Below, in pieces: positions 35,901-47,063 of a stretch of DNA of 64,000 nt. The stretch's first letter is position 1; every line of letters starts with the position of its first letter. This DNA is from Buxus sempervirens (taxonomy: Eukaryota; Streptophyta; Magnoliopsida; Buxales; Buxaceae), in assembly GCA_947561395.2 (NCBI GenBank), contig OX387194.1:10216048-10280047 (forward strand), given 5' to 3'. The position numbers were made by a program, and so were the translations under genes. Under the pieces are notes generated by a model that saw only the letters and a program-made list of their open reading frames with translations, searched no databases and was not told where the DNA came from.

Positions 35901-36692
35901 TTCTTATCTTTCAAGTTTCAAGCCATAGACTGTCCACGTGACTCTTGGTAATATTTACTGCCTTTGTTTTTCGCATTTTGTACCTATGAAACACTAGAGT
36001 GGGTCAAGGGACTCTTCTCGAAGTTCAGGTGGGGCCAATATATTGAACACATGCTTGTGGGTCCTATCATTGATACTATATGGAAAGACAATATGCCCCT
36101 TGGAAAGCATACCAACAATTATACACGACTTCCCTAAAAAGCTATTATCGTTATTAAGGCATGATTAATATAGGATTAAAATAATACTTTAAAATCTAGA
36201 AAGTTACAAAACTGTTTCCTCCTCTACATGCAATACTACACGTGCAAAAACATTTCCTCTAGAGCCAAAATCCAGTGGTTGGCTGGAATGGAGTTTGGAT
36301 ATGTGGGGCCCCTTCTGACATGGGCATCTATCCGTGCATTTCACGTTGGCACCATTGAGTGGCACAACTGAAACACTCTTTACACGTGAACCCTGCTTGT
36401 GTATATTAAATTTATATGGGTTATAATCCTTGTCGGGTCCAAGTACCAAAGCTTGTTGTGTTGCTCATTACAGAGTGATCTGAGTGATCCAATAAGGCCG
36501 TTGGGTCGGTTGAGCTTAGACCAGGCCTCCAATACAATTAAGCTTGGTCTGGCATCCAGGACCAAGTGTGATCTGAGTAGTTGAACAGAAAAGCTATGGC
36601 CTAGGCTTGAACATATAGTTTATGTGATAGTACATAAACTTTATTTTGGCCTAGAAGGGAAGTACCTCAATGCTATTAAAAAACTATGTTGA
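32950..36692. other. Long intergenic interval
   Basis: The first 250 bp are the PLATZ promoter and 5' UTR. A (CT)n tract lies near 35738-35760. No gene recognised; the open frames are short and lack family features. Confidence 0.45.
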
Positions 36693-36768
36693 TCATGTAT
36701 ATTAGGATATCTTAAGCAAGTACATACTTTCATGTATATTGGGATATCTTAAGCAGATACATACTTTT
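36693..36768. repeat. Two tandem copies of a ~38-bp sequence
   Basis: TCATGTATATT(A/G)GGATATC followed by TTAAGCA(A/G) and TACATACTTT occurs twice head to tail. Confidence 0.7.
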
Positions 36769-36859
36769 TATTGATATTAATATTTATGTAACATGGTAAA
36801 AACAAATATGCTGCAATCCCATTAAAATCCAACTTGATGATGTTAGGAGATCATCCAAG

Positions 36860-37329
36860 AGCCAATCAATGGTAGACATAAACCACATAATTGCGTAGTT
36901 CTAATTATGAAGCAGAGGATGTAGCTTGTTGATCACCGCATGTGTCACTACTATGTCTTATTCTATTCTAATCAATGGCACCCCAATAGAAAGTTTCAAA
37001 TCCAACTGAGGAATAAGACAAGGGGACCCTCCGTCCCCTTACTTATCCATCATAACCCAGTAGGTCCTGTCTCATCCCCTCACAAAGCTTAAACAAACAA
37101 TCTTCTAAAGGGAATAAAAATCAGTAGGAGAAACCCAACTTTAAACCACCTGCTTTTCGCGGATGACCTCTTGCTGTTTGGAAAGGCCACAACGCAAGAA
37201 GGTAAAAAACTCCTCTCCATTGTTCATAATTTTTGCAAAATAGCTGGTCATGAAATGAATCCTTCAAATTTTGAATTAATCATTAGTCCTCGCATTAAAG
37301 GAAAGGGAAGGGGATTATTGGGTAAAATT
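36860..37329 (+). pseudogene. L1-type LINE reverse transcriptase remnant
   Basis: Conceptual translation gives degraded L1-clade RT motifs: YSILINGTP, then GIRQGDPPSPYL (the RQGDPLSP motif), then a FADDLLLFG-like catalytic segment at about 37155-37185 and IAGHEMNPSNFE. Several stops and at least one frameshift interrupt it. It is cut at 37330 by the left end of the minus-strand LTR. Confidence 0.75.
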
Positions 37330-37568
37330 TTTGAGACATGGAAAATCACCTACGTGATCTCATGATCATCACACGAGATCCACAAAATTATGGAATCGCC
37401 ACCATTCAAGTTAAGGTGTGAATGAACACCAAAGTGAGCATAAAAAAATAAAATAAAGCTTAATTAGCTCTAATTCATGGTTTAGTCCAGATATTGGGTA
37501 AGGGGGTTAGGTTATGAGTAAGAGCAGGTGTTAGGTACCCCCTATTCATCCACACAAGATAGTTGCCA

Positions 37569-40500
37569 TGTAAACCCTGGAATTTTGAGAAATTTTTAAT
37601 TAAGATTAAATATATTAAGTAAGAACAAATAGAAGATTAAAATTCAGTTAAGTTAATCAGTTTGAGTGGGTTGGTTAGATTAGTGGGTTAATGGGGTTTG
37701 GTTAATTTATTGAACCGGTTCATTATTTAATGAAAAAATAAATAAATAAATAAAAGTAAATGAGGGTTATTCATTGAGGGTTAGAAGAAAAGAGGAAAAT
37801 GGGGTTTTAGTGTTAGGTCATTTTCGTGAGGGTTAGAAGAAAAAAAAACGCAGAGAAAGGGGAAATCGTAAAGAAGGGGGACGGAGGTGAAGGAGAAGAG
37901 GAAAGGAGAAGAAAGAAGAAGAAGAAAAGAGAAGAAGAAGGAAGAGAGGGCTGGTCGTTCGTGTGAGGGTCAGATGCAAAGGAGAAAAAGGGGAAAAGAA
38001 GAGGAGAAGAGTGGGCGCGGTTCTATTTGGGCGTGGATTTTTCGAATCTGGTAAGTAGCATATTTTCTCCTTTGTTTGACCGATTGTTGTTGTTTTCGAT
38101 TGATTACTGTTGATTCCTCTTACTATCTCGTTTATATACTTTTGAGATTTTGTTTGTTGTTGTAATAAAATGCCCAAAACAGAGCAGTTGTGCGACTGTC
38201 TGCGTGGGTTCTTGTGTTTTCACCAGAATACAACAAAACCCATCGAATTCGTTTATTTTTATTGGGTGTTTTGGATCAACTGAACCGTAGTAATGTCTAT
38301 TACTGTTCGGTTTCTCATAACCTTGTCTGAACGTGAATGAGAGGAGGTGATATTTCTTTGTCTTGTTGGATTGGGGCTAAACACAACTCTAAAAATTTGA
38401 TTTCCTTTCATGAGTTTTGGAATTGAGTTCATATTAGGTTTTGTTTAAATTTATTTGTTTGGCTGTTCAATTACCTTTCCCCAATCAGATTTTCTTAGTT
38501 CCTAATTGAGACATCAGGTCTTCTTTTGTATGTCCTTTGATCTTTTCACTTTTGGAGATCCTTAGTAGTTCTGTTACATGTATAAATATCACTAAAAGGT
38601 TAAAGTTTCCTTTTGGATTTCTAATATCTTATTTTCTTACCTATTGGTTATTGGTTCCATGTCCCACGATATGTTGTGGTTATGGAATTGTAAATAGTTT
38701 AATCAAATGATGTTTGTATTTTGTATTGTAATGGCTAGAAGTATGGTTAATACAAATTGTTCGGGGAGGCTTTGAAATTGCCATTTGCACAACCTATTGG
38801 ATTTTTGTTGATTTTGTTGAGGAATTGATCTTAACTGAAAGGCCATATTTTTAGATTTTGCGGTTAGTTGATTCCATCACCTTATATTTTTATTTTAGCT
38901 CATAGAAAGGCCACATCAATGGCAGGTTGTGCTAAAGAAAATTTAATCCATGTTACTGTTGGTGGAAAGGGAAGGGAGGAATGTTTTGGTTTTTAGATAA
39001 CAGTCGCCTTATTTAGTTTCCCTATGAGACAAGTTCTTTAGAAGAAAATTTTGTATATAGTCATGGGACTTATGAAGTCTCTATTTATGGGGTTTGCCTC
39101 TCTTGATGTGGAAGGGGATTCTTACGCTGCTATTCTAGGACGGGTTTGTAAATCTAGACAGTTATTTGAAATTCAGATCCTTGTATTGGAAGTTGAAACA
39201 TAGAAGCTCCTCTGTTAGGCTGTCTTAAAATTTTGAAGATTTTGGTGACTTGCGAGGGCTTGGAATCCTTGCGTAATAATTTAAATTATTAGTCTAAAAT
39301 TTATTATAGGGTGTTTGTAGTTGAATGGAAATGGTTTAGAACCGATTGAAACTAAGGGTAATGTAAGAAAAGTTGATGGTTTCCGTCCAGTGGGTTTCAC
39401 AGCAGATTGTGACCACCTGTAGTAAAACAGCTATAACTTTCTGTAAGAAACTTCAAATTACAAACCGTTTGTTGCATTAGAAACTAAACTCATAGATATT
39501 TCCGGTGATATATAGCATAAATATCAATTAGTTATAGATTAGATCAAGTTTAGCATTTAATTAACAAGTTAAAACCAGATCTGTAGAGTAAACAGTAACT
39601 GCAAACTAATTTTGGTTTTAATGGTAAAGCTTTTGTGTAGAAATTTATGCAAGCCTTTTTGATCTCAAATGCTTTCTAATATTTCATATTTGAACTCTTA
39701 GAAATGATGGATTTATTTGGTTTGGTTTAGTGTGGAAATTTAATTATTAATTTATTATGCTTGGAAGCATTGGAAGGATTTCATGTTTTGGACTTGTTTA
39801 ATAAAGGAAAAAGTATTTAGCCAAGGTGGCTTTGGTAATGAATGTTATGGCAGATGGTTTCTTATGGGTTTTGGTTAATAAAGGATTTTAATAATTATTT
39901 AAAAATTTATACGAGTCTAGGCAGCATAGAGGGTTGTGGATCCACAATCAATCTAGATAGTGTATTAGTGTTGGCTTGTCGAGTTAATACCCCGGGCCAA
40001 TTGCGTACCACCGCATGGAATCGGTGAGGCCTTTGTGTGGAATCGATGAACTGCAGTGTGCCAGCCCATGCGTGGGTGCTCCACTCATGCGTTGACCGTG
40101 CGCAGCTTCAACGACAAATAGTGAGGTGGCAAACTGGCTAAGGGTGGTTAACCAGATTTACAGACACGCTAATCCCCGAGTCCTGCATAGACACTTTATT
40201 TCTGAAACTATATTGTTATACGTGAACTGTTCTTTGCACGATTTGATAGAATTTGATCATATGATATGTAGCATGTTACTTTTTTATCTAAAATTGCATA
40301 AACTGTTTATATCATGCATCGTGCTACTTACTAGGACATTAGTCTCATGTGAGTTTTGTTTTTATCGGTTTTGTTTTCAAATCCGATTGGTGAGCCACGT
40401 AGAGGGCAGAATTTGAGGGTGAACCAGAGTATAGGCCGGAGGATTATTACAATCCCGGCTAGAGCTAGAGAAGGAAATTTTTTATAGTTGTATATTTCAT

Positions 40501-40819
40501 TTTTGGAACTGTACATATTGTATATATAGAGAGAGGGAAAGTTGAGAGATAGATTAACCCTTGATCATGTTTTCTTGTGGATAAGTTAGTGTTTAGTTAT
40601 ATATGATGTTAATATATAAACTATGTTTATCAGGTACCAGAATCGTCACACAACTTTGTAATTACAGACGTTATATAACAGTTTTTTTTTTAAATTGAGA
40701 GTATATTATAATTGTCTTGTTTAGTTTCTTAAGGTATTTCATCACACTTTGGGCCCTAAAATAGCACTCGGGAGTCAATATGAATCCTATCCGGGTGAAC
40801 CTGGTTTCGGGGTGCTTCA
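37569..40819 (+). mobile_element. Solo LTR (3251 bp), chromovirus (Tekay/Del-like) style
   Basis: It starts TGTAAACCCTGG and ends GGGGTGCTTCA, with perfect TSD TGCCA (37564-37568, 40820-40824), inserted in the minus-strand LTR. Very long LTRs with this kind of start and a GGTTTCGGGG end are typical of Tekay/Del chromoviruses; that lineage call is inference. A GAAGAA-rich leader and possible splice donor (CTG|GTAAGTAGC) lie near 37830-38050. Confidence 0.82.
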
Positions 40820-42414
40820 TGCCATATGTTGTTCATGCTTAATAATTGCTTGCATACAAAAATCCTTTAAAAGTATGTAAAAAGAGAGAAATATATGTGT
40901 GATTCTCCCATATGACTAGTCCAATAGAGTCTAGACTCTCTCTATGGACATATCACCTCTAGGACTTCATGATCAAGTAAAAAATCAAAATAAAACTTGA
41001 AGAAAAAATAACTAAAACAAATCTAGAAAAATCAACTCAAGATTAAGCCATTTAAACTTGGAAAACTCAATCAATTATAAGTCATTCAATTCAAACTCAA
41101 ATTGAGTGCAACCAAAGCCATTTGAAAGCTTATATGAAGTAGAAGATTCATTGAAAATTTCAACTAAATCTGATTGAAATCAAAGAAAATACACTTGTTC
41201 AAAATTACTATTGTAAAACAGTAAAGGCGGTGAGTAGCCAACTTTGAAAGCCTATTCGTGGAGATTGGCTCCATATAAATCCTTGAAATTGGTGTGAATG
41301 AAATATGAGGTGCCATCTTTCAAATGAAATAGGCCTCACTCAAAACTTCATCCATTTGTGGCTTGTGTACTCTCTCAAACATACTTAGAGGATCATAGAT
41401 TGACTCTGTAATCTGCTATTAAGCAGTACAGGGTCAATCAAGCACACAGAACTCAAATCAAAGCGAAAACTCATAAAACCACTTGGATTTGAAATTAGAC
41501 TTATAAATAAAGACTCAGGAATTAGAATTACTCAAATCGGAGTTAAAATGAGCCTTTGGTGCTCAATCGAAGTGACAAGTTCAGCAATTTAATCTAATCT
41601 GACTTATCAACTTTAATCGAATGGTTTGAAACATTGGCCCATATAAATTGCTAAAATTTTATAGGAATAAACTAGACTTCTTCACCTTTCACATGCCTCT
41701 GAAATCATTCAAAAATTCATCCATATGATGAAATTATGAATGATCCAAGACAAGGTACAAGTTCTGTCCGGATCTATAAAATTTAAGTAAAATCAAGACA
41801 AGACCAAGTGTGTGAGTGCTTGATCAATTAGATCTGAATTGAAATCACTTGAAATAAATTGAAAATCATCCAGAAACATTTAGGGCATGGATTTGGCTCA
41901 GATCTCTCATTATTCAGAGAGGAAGAGCCAAATCTACCCAAATTTCAATAGATTTGCTCAAATAAAAGAGATTAGACCATGAGGTATTCTCTAAAGGATT
42001 AAAAACAATTAAATTCAACTCAAAAAGTCCTAAGATATTGCTCTAAGGCCTCTGATCTCATATCTACTACATTGAGCATAGTAAATCTAAGATCTATGCT
42101 TATTTTGACAAAAATCAAGTGATGTGTGCATGGAATTGTGTAGAAAATCAGATCTTAAGGAGAGAATTGAGATCTAATGCTATAGAGAGCATAAATCTAT
42201 GTAATTCTTCCAGATTTGACATAAAATCACACATAAATAGCAAGCACACTTGAATTTACATAAATCATGCAATTATCCACAAATGGTTCTAAATCTAAAG
42301 GATTCATTCCAACACTTGTTTCCCCTAGCTCTCTTTTCACGTTTTACGGCTAGAGAAAGTGCTTAAGGTACTTTAAGTATGGTTTGGGGTTTCAAACACA
42401 ACCATTGGCCTTAT

Positions 42415-42485
42415 CTACAGAAAGATAGAAGATGATAGTAAACTTGAATTGAAATAAAAGAGGAGAGAAGAGTATAGGAGCTCAC
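42415..42485 (-). other. Predicted leader intron of the minus-strand LTR (71 nt)
   Basis: Donor ACCGAG|GTGAGC and acceptor CTTTCTGTAG|ATAAGGCC on the minus strand, at the position shared by the related LTRs. Confidence 0.55.
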
Positions 42486-42591
42486 CTCGGTTGCTTGGGA
42501 GACTTGAGTGAAGAATTGGGAAGAGGTTCTCTTCTTCTTTAAGAGCTCTCAATCTTCAAAATTCCAGCCCTTTGCTAGAGGAGAGGCCATC

Positions 42592-42599
42592 TATTTATA
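42592..42599 (-). promoter_or_regulatory. TATA box of the minus-strand LTR
   Basis: TATAAATA on the minus strand in context GCC-TATAAATA-G, 215 bp from the palindrome array. Confidence 0.75.
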
Positions 42600-42813
42600 G
42601 GCAAGGCCAAGGGCAATAAAGTCCCAAGGGTAGACACAAAAGTGTGTCTAAATCCTTCCAACTCAAGTCTAAGGCATGAATTGGAGGAATTTGATAAATT
42701 TCGGAGGCCAATTTGGGGAATTCAGATTTCCCAAAGAGAGGTATAGATGTAAATAAGTGAAAGCTCACAGAGTTTTTCAATTTGAAGCTTTTTCTTCATG
42801 ACCAAAAACACAG

Positions 42814-43000
42814 TTCGGTTATACATAAAATATGTATAACCGAAACATTATTTCGGTCATTAATAAGTTATGCATAACCGAAATTAAATTTTGGTTATAA
42901 ATAAAAAAATCTATGACCGAAATTAAATTTCGGTTATAATAAAAAATCCATGACCGAAATTTCGGTTATAATAAAACACATGAAATTGAGTTTGACCGAA
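42814..43000. repeat. Palindrome array, 38-39-bp period (TTCGGTTAT / ATAACCGAA arms)
   Basis: Units start at 42814, 42852, 42890, 42929 and 42961. The first has perfect 14-bp arms (TTCGGTTATACATA) around a 3-nt loop. The others keep at least 8-9 bp arms, e.g. TTCGGTCAT..ATAACCGAA and TTCGGTTAT..ATGACCGAA. The first three steps are 38, 38 and 39 bp; the last is 32. Confidence 0.8.
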
Positions 43001-43078
43001 ATAAGTTTTCGATTCAGGGCAAAAATGACTGTTAGCACAGCTTTTGCATAGCCCTGACCCTTACCTGCACAGGCAATA

Positions 43079-43160
43079 CTTATTTACATGTAATATCATT
43101 TAAGTAAATGTCCTCGTATTTTTTAATCTCCATTTACTTAAGATATTACATGTAAATAAG
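43079..43160. repeat. Conserved U3 hairpin, second copy
   Basis: Arms CTTATTTACATGTAATATC and its mirror, near-identical to 3277-3358. Confidence 0.85.
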
Positions 43161-43274
43161 CAAACACCCCCTCCCCCCAATTTGAATCCATTAAAAATAG
43201 TTCCAAACCCAAATTCTGTAAACACCCCAAATTGCATTACAAAATGAGAAAATAATTGAAAACATGTAAAATTT

Positions 43275-43381
43275 CATCATTTAAGTAGTGTCCGTATTGT
43301 ATCTGCGGGCTGGTCACGCCCGAAATTAGTATATGGGCATGCAGCGCCCGTATTAAGAATGCAGGCACCACTTGCCCGCAA
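43275..43381. repeat. Palindrome array, exact 28-bp period (GGGC / GCCCG arms)
   Basis: Units at 43303-43325, 43331-43353 and 43359-43381 (CTGCGGGC/GCCCGAAA, ATATGGGC/GCCCGTAT, ATGCAGGC/GCCCGCAA), each with a 7-nt loop. A lone right arm GTCCGTAT at 43290 fits a decayed unit starting 43275. Confidence 0.8.
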
Positions 43382-43595
43382 GGTATATACGAGCGCGGGG
43401 TTTTTGTGTGAATTTTATCTTTGCTCGATTTCTGAGCCTTATCTACATCCAAATATGTCTCTGGGATATGCGAATAATCTCTTTTATCCGTCTGAATTAT
43501 CCTTGTTGGACATGGATTGGCATTATCCTTGTTTTCAATCCAATCTGGGGGATCATTGTATATCCTTCTGGACTAGCCATACCCCTGGGTTTACC

Positions 43596-43603
43596 TATAA
43601 ATA
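43596..43603 (+). promoter_or_regulatory. TATA box of the truncated LTR
   Basis: TATAAATA following CATACCCCTGGGTTTACC, 215 bp past the palindrome array. Confidence 0.75.
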
Positions 43604-43804
43604 GAGGACCTCTCCTCAAGCAAAGGACCATTAATTTGAAGTCTGAAGAGCTCCAAGTGAAGAGAGGAATCCCTGCTACTCTGCTTGCTCAAGAATCCTC
43701 TCTAGCCGTAAAACGTGAAGAGAGAGCTAGGGGAAAGGGGAACATGTGGATCCCTAGAATAGAACCCCATAATCTGTTCTTTTCTTTTTTTTATATAGAA
43801 TAAG

Positions 43805-44743
43805 TGTAACGCCCCGAACCCGGGTCAGTGCAAACCGGCACCCGACCCGAACCCGATTCGCTACTGTAACAACCCAAATTTAGTTCAACAACCAAATCCG
43901 AGGTGTTACTGGCCCATATCAATTACAACATCAATAACATACCAGACCAAAGAAAGCAAATCCAATCCATATTTTAAACTATCAGAGTTGCGGAAACAAG
44001 TATGTGCGGAAGTGTAGATCAAAATCCTCAACTAAGCATAAAGCTTGACCATCAGTCAGTAATATCAAAGTCTGGTTACTATCTCTCTCTCTTATCTCTC
44101 TCATACATCAATCCGTATAAATGATAATAAACCAATCAAAAATGCTAAATCTATAACATCAATCCACCTCAGATGAGATCTGGATAATAATAATCCTCCA
44201 GCGAATACTCGGCTATCTCTCCCTGGAAGTCTAAGAGATCCCCCTCTCGCGTATCAGCTGAAAAAAATGGAATATAAGTAGGGTGAGATACGAATATCTC
44301 AGTAGGTAACACATGCATGATTAAACAGTTAATATAAGCAAAGTAACATTTCATGCACGATTAAGCAACATCGATAAATCAGGCTCGCATAATCATTTAT
44401 ACCAATCATGAACACAAAACAGTTTGATAAACAGTTCTAGAAATGATTTTCAGCAAGTTTTAATATAAGAATTCAATAGCCAAATCAGTAGCATAATCCA
44501 CGCATTGCCAGGATGTACTAAGCAGTCACATCCAACCAATATCCCAATCACATGCATCCCGCACGTGCACAATAATAATAATCATATCAAGTGTTGTGTT
44601 TTCAGTGTCATTGTAGGACTCACAAAGTTAGATAAACCTTTTGAGATGATTCTCAACCAATTGCTATACCACCGTGCGACTTAGGAGCGATGCTACTAAT
44701 GATACTCAAGCCCCATGCAGCGCAGCTTAGACAAGAGCCGTAG
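43805..44743. mobile_element. Partial LTR element beginning TGTAACGCCCCG
   Basis: The sharp junction and the terminus TGTAACGCCCCGAACCCGGG are typical of plant gypsy LTR ends. The element is itself interrupted at 44744 by the full-length retrotransposon, so the remainder should lie beyond the right edge of the window. No coding sequence is visible. Confidence 0.6.
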
Positions 44744-46440
44744 TGTGAGACATGGGAAAAAATCACCGGAGTGATCATCCCTCCGTCAACACACGGGCTC
44801 AACGCAAAAATTGGGAGAGTCGCCACCATTCATGATTTTGGGGTGAGAATGGACACCAAAGATACAAAAGTAGGCAAAAATAGCCAAAAGACAAATTCTA
44901 AGATAAAAATAACCCTACTTGAAAATCAAATCCAGAGATGGGTAAGGGGATTAGATTATGAACAGGGGAAGGTGTTAGGCACCCCCATTCATCCACACGA
45001 AGTGGTTGCCAAGTGTATGCTCATGCTAAAAAGAAAATAAGAAGCTTGCTAAAAATCATGAAAAAGCCTTGAAAAAGGAACAATGTATGATATTTTCACA
45101 TGAAGATCTAAATGGATTTTAGATCCTCGCTTATGTCAATATCACTTCTAGAGTATTTCAAAAGATGGAAATCAAAGTAAAAGTGGCCAAAACCAAGTTG
45201 AGGCAAATCCGGGAATTTTGGTAAAAAGTAAGGTCCTTTGTCTTGAAATCATTCAAATCCAATTTCAAATTGATTCAAACCAACTCTATTTGAAATATTA
45301 TGATAAATAAGGAACTCATGCAAAATCTCAAGTTAATCCGATAAAAATCCTAGGAGTTATGCTCCTTTGAAGTTGCTGCTGGGGATTTTTAAAAGTGGTA
45401 AGTGGGCAACTTTGGAAAATTGTCTAGAAAAATCCACTACACAAAAGTCCACGAAATTTGGTGTGATTGAAGTTTGTATGACCATCTTTCCATAGAAACT
45501 AGCCTCATACAAAAACCCCTTCGGATGTGCCTTGGGTGGTCTCCCGAACAAGCCCCGAAGATCACAGATTTACCCAGAAAAGTGCAAATGAGCAGTTCTG
45601 AGTAAATCGGCTACCAATAATTCAAATGGGATCCAAAAATTATGAAACCAACTGGATTTGAAAATAGACTCAAAAAGGAGTACTCAGAAATAAAAATCAC
45701 TCGAATCGGACTTAAAACGAACACATGGCGGTCCGTCGAAGTGACAAGTTCTGTACTTGAACCTGAACTGTCCACTCAACTTCGACAGAGAGGTGTCAAA
45801 ATCCGCTAGATGAAAATTCATGAAATTTGGTGGACATAAACTAGACAGCCTCACCTTTCCCATGGTTCTAGAATCACCCCAAAATTCATCCGGATGATGA
45901 AGTTACGGGCGTCCGAAGTAAAGGTACAGGTGCTGTCAAGCTAAGCCACTTTTGAAGAAATCCAAGTCCGAAAATTGATAAAAAATGAAATTCGTGCAAG
46001 ATGAACACAAATACTTTAAAATCATCCGAAAGGCATTTCAGAATTGATTGAGGCCGTTTATTTGAGATTTATCACAATAAATGCAATAAACCCCAAATAT
46101 GAGCCTATCCCGCCAAAATAGTGATATGTATGTGCAAGGGTGAAAAACCAAGCAAGATCAATACAACATGCATATAGATTCAACAAAATAGGTTCTAGCA
46201 TAGCCTAGGGTTCCGTTCCATTATCGTTTCCCTCTGTTCTCTTTAAGATAATCAAGGGTACTTTGAATATGGAACGGTTTACAATCAATCAAAAAGGCCT
46301 TATGCTACATAGGTTCTAGCACTAGGGTCAATCCCCAGTCTCGTTTCTCCTAGATCCGCCTTCACGTTTTACGGCTAGGGGAGTCTTGAGATACTTTGAG
46401 CCGGGGGAAGGATTTCCACACATACAAACAAGGCTTTACA

Positions 46441-46515
46441 CTACAGAAAGGTAGAAGAAGAGATCTAGATCTGGTAATGTAAAGACAGAAAATAAAAAGA
46501 AAAGTTGAGGCTTAC
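46441..46515 (-). other. Predicted leader intron in the 3' LTR (75 nt)
   Basis: Donor ACTCAG|GTAAGCC, 109 nt after the TATA box, and acceptor CTTTCTGTAG|TGTAAAGCC. The identical copy at 63326-63400 in the 5' LTR would be the one transcribed in the leader. Confidence 0.6.
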
Positions 46516-46623
46516 CTGAGTTCGGGAGGCGATTCCACAGCGGTTTTCTTCTTCTCTTGGAGTTCTTCTTTGCGAGAATTCAAAACAAGAGTTGTGTGTC
46601 TTTTTGCTCAAGGAGGAGGCTCC

Positions 46624-46631
46624 TATTTATA
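46624..46631 (-). promoter_or_regulatory. TATA box of the 3' LTR
   Basis: TATAAATA on the minus strand, 168 bp downstream (in LTR sense) of the palindrome array. Confidence 0.8.
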
Positions 46632-46798
46632 GGCTAAGGCTAGGGTTAGGGTTGGTGAGAATGGTAGACACAACATAATGTCTATAGCCCACCAACCTTA
46701 ACCCTAAGGCTATTTCCGAGATTTCCCCTCATTTAATGAGGGATATGATGGTAAAAGTGAAAAGCTCTCGGAAAACCCTAATTTTGAGCAAAACTAGC

Positions 46799-46940
46799 GT
46801 ATCCGGCATGTCAGGCCGGATACACAAGTACCTTAATGTATCCGGTCTATGATGCCGGATACACTGAGGTCTACTTGTATCCGGCATTGTCCACCGGATA
46901 CAGAGAAAGACACTTGTATCCGGCCTGAGTTGCCGGATAC
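46799..46940. repeat. Array of four GTATCCGG/CCGGATAC palindromes, exact 39-bp period
   Basis: Units 46799-46823, 46838-46862, 46877-46901 and 46916-46940. All have perfect 8-bp arms and a 9-nt loop. Loops are CATGTCAGG, TCTATGATG, CATTGTCCA and CCTGAGTTG. The three 14-bp spacers are all different in sequence. Confidence 0.95.
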
Positions 46941-46981
46941 AAGGAAAAAAGCCTTTTTTTCGAATTTTAACACAGGCAATA

Positions 46982-47063
46982 CTTATTTACATGTAATATC
47001 ATTTAAGTAAATGTCCTCGTATTTTTTAATCTCCATTTACTTAAGATATTACATGTAAATAAG
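46982..47063. repeat. Conserved U3 hairpin in the 3' LTR
   Basis: Same arms and loop as at 3277-3358 and 43079-43160. Confidence 0.9.

Larger units (their letters stand above)
37330..43216 (-). mobile_element. Minus-strand Tat-like LTR split by a nested solo LTR
   Basis: Its 3' end (TTTGAGACATGG, one base from the family's TGTGAGACATGG) lies in the LINE remnant at 37330. The LTR runs to 37568, is interrupted by the element at 37569-40819, and resumes 40825-43216. It contains, in minus-strand order, the hairpin (43079-43160), palindrome array (42814-43000), TATAAATA (42592-42599), a 71-nt intron (42415-42485) and one CTCTAGCCGTAAAACGTG module (near 42340). Its first roughly 430 bp are separated off by the LTR inserted at 43217. 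Confidence 0.85.
43217..43804 (+). mobile_element. 5' part of a short-type LTR, inserted into the minus-strand LTR
   Basis: It starts TGTAAACACCCC and is closest to the solo LTR at 23433. It has a 28-bp palindrome array (43275-43381) and TATAAATA (43596-43603). The donor, intron and acceptor are missing; sequence jumps from TGCTTGCTCA to AGAATCCTCTCTAG. At 43805 it is interrupted by another element. Confidence 0.82.

Noticed and set aside
35663..35914. 83-residue lysine-rich open frame
   Set aside because: Arises from CT/GA microsatellite sequence; no start context or homologue recognised.
46799..46940. CRISPR-like array
   Set aside because: Regular spacing with variable spacers superficially fits, but the units are short palindromes in a plant LTR, spacers are 14 bp, and no cas genes exist in this eukaryotic DNA.
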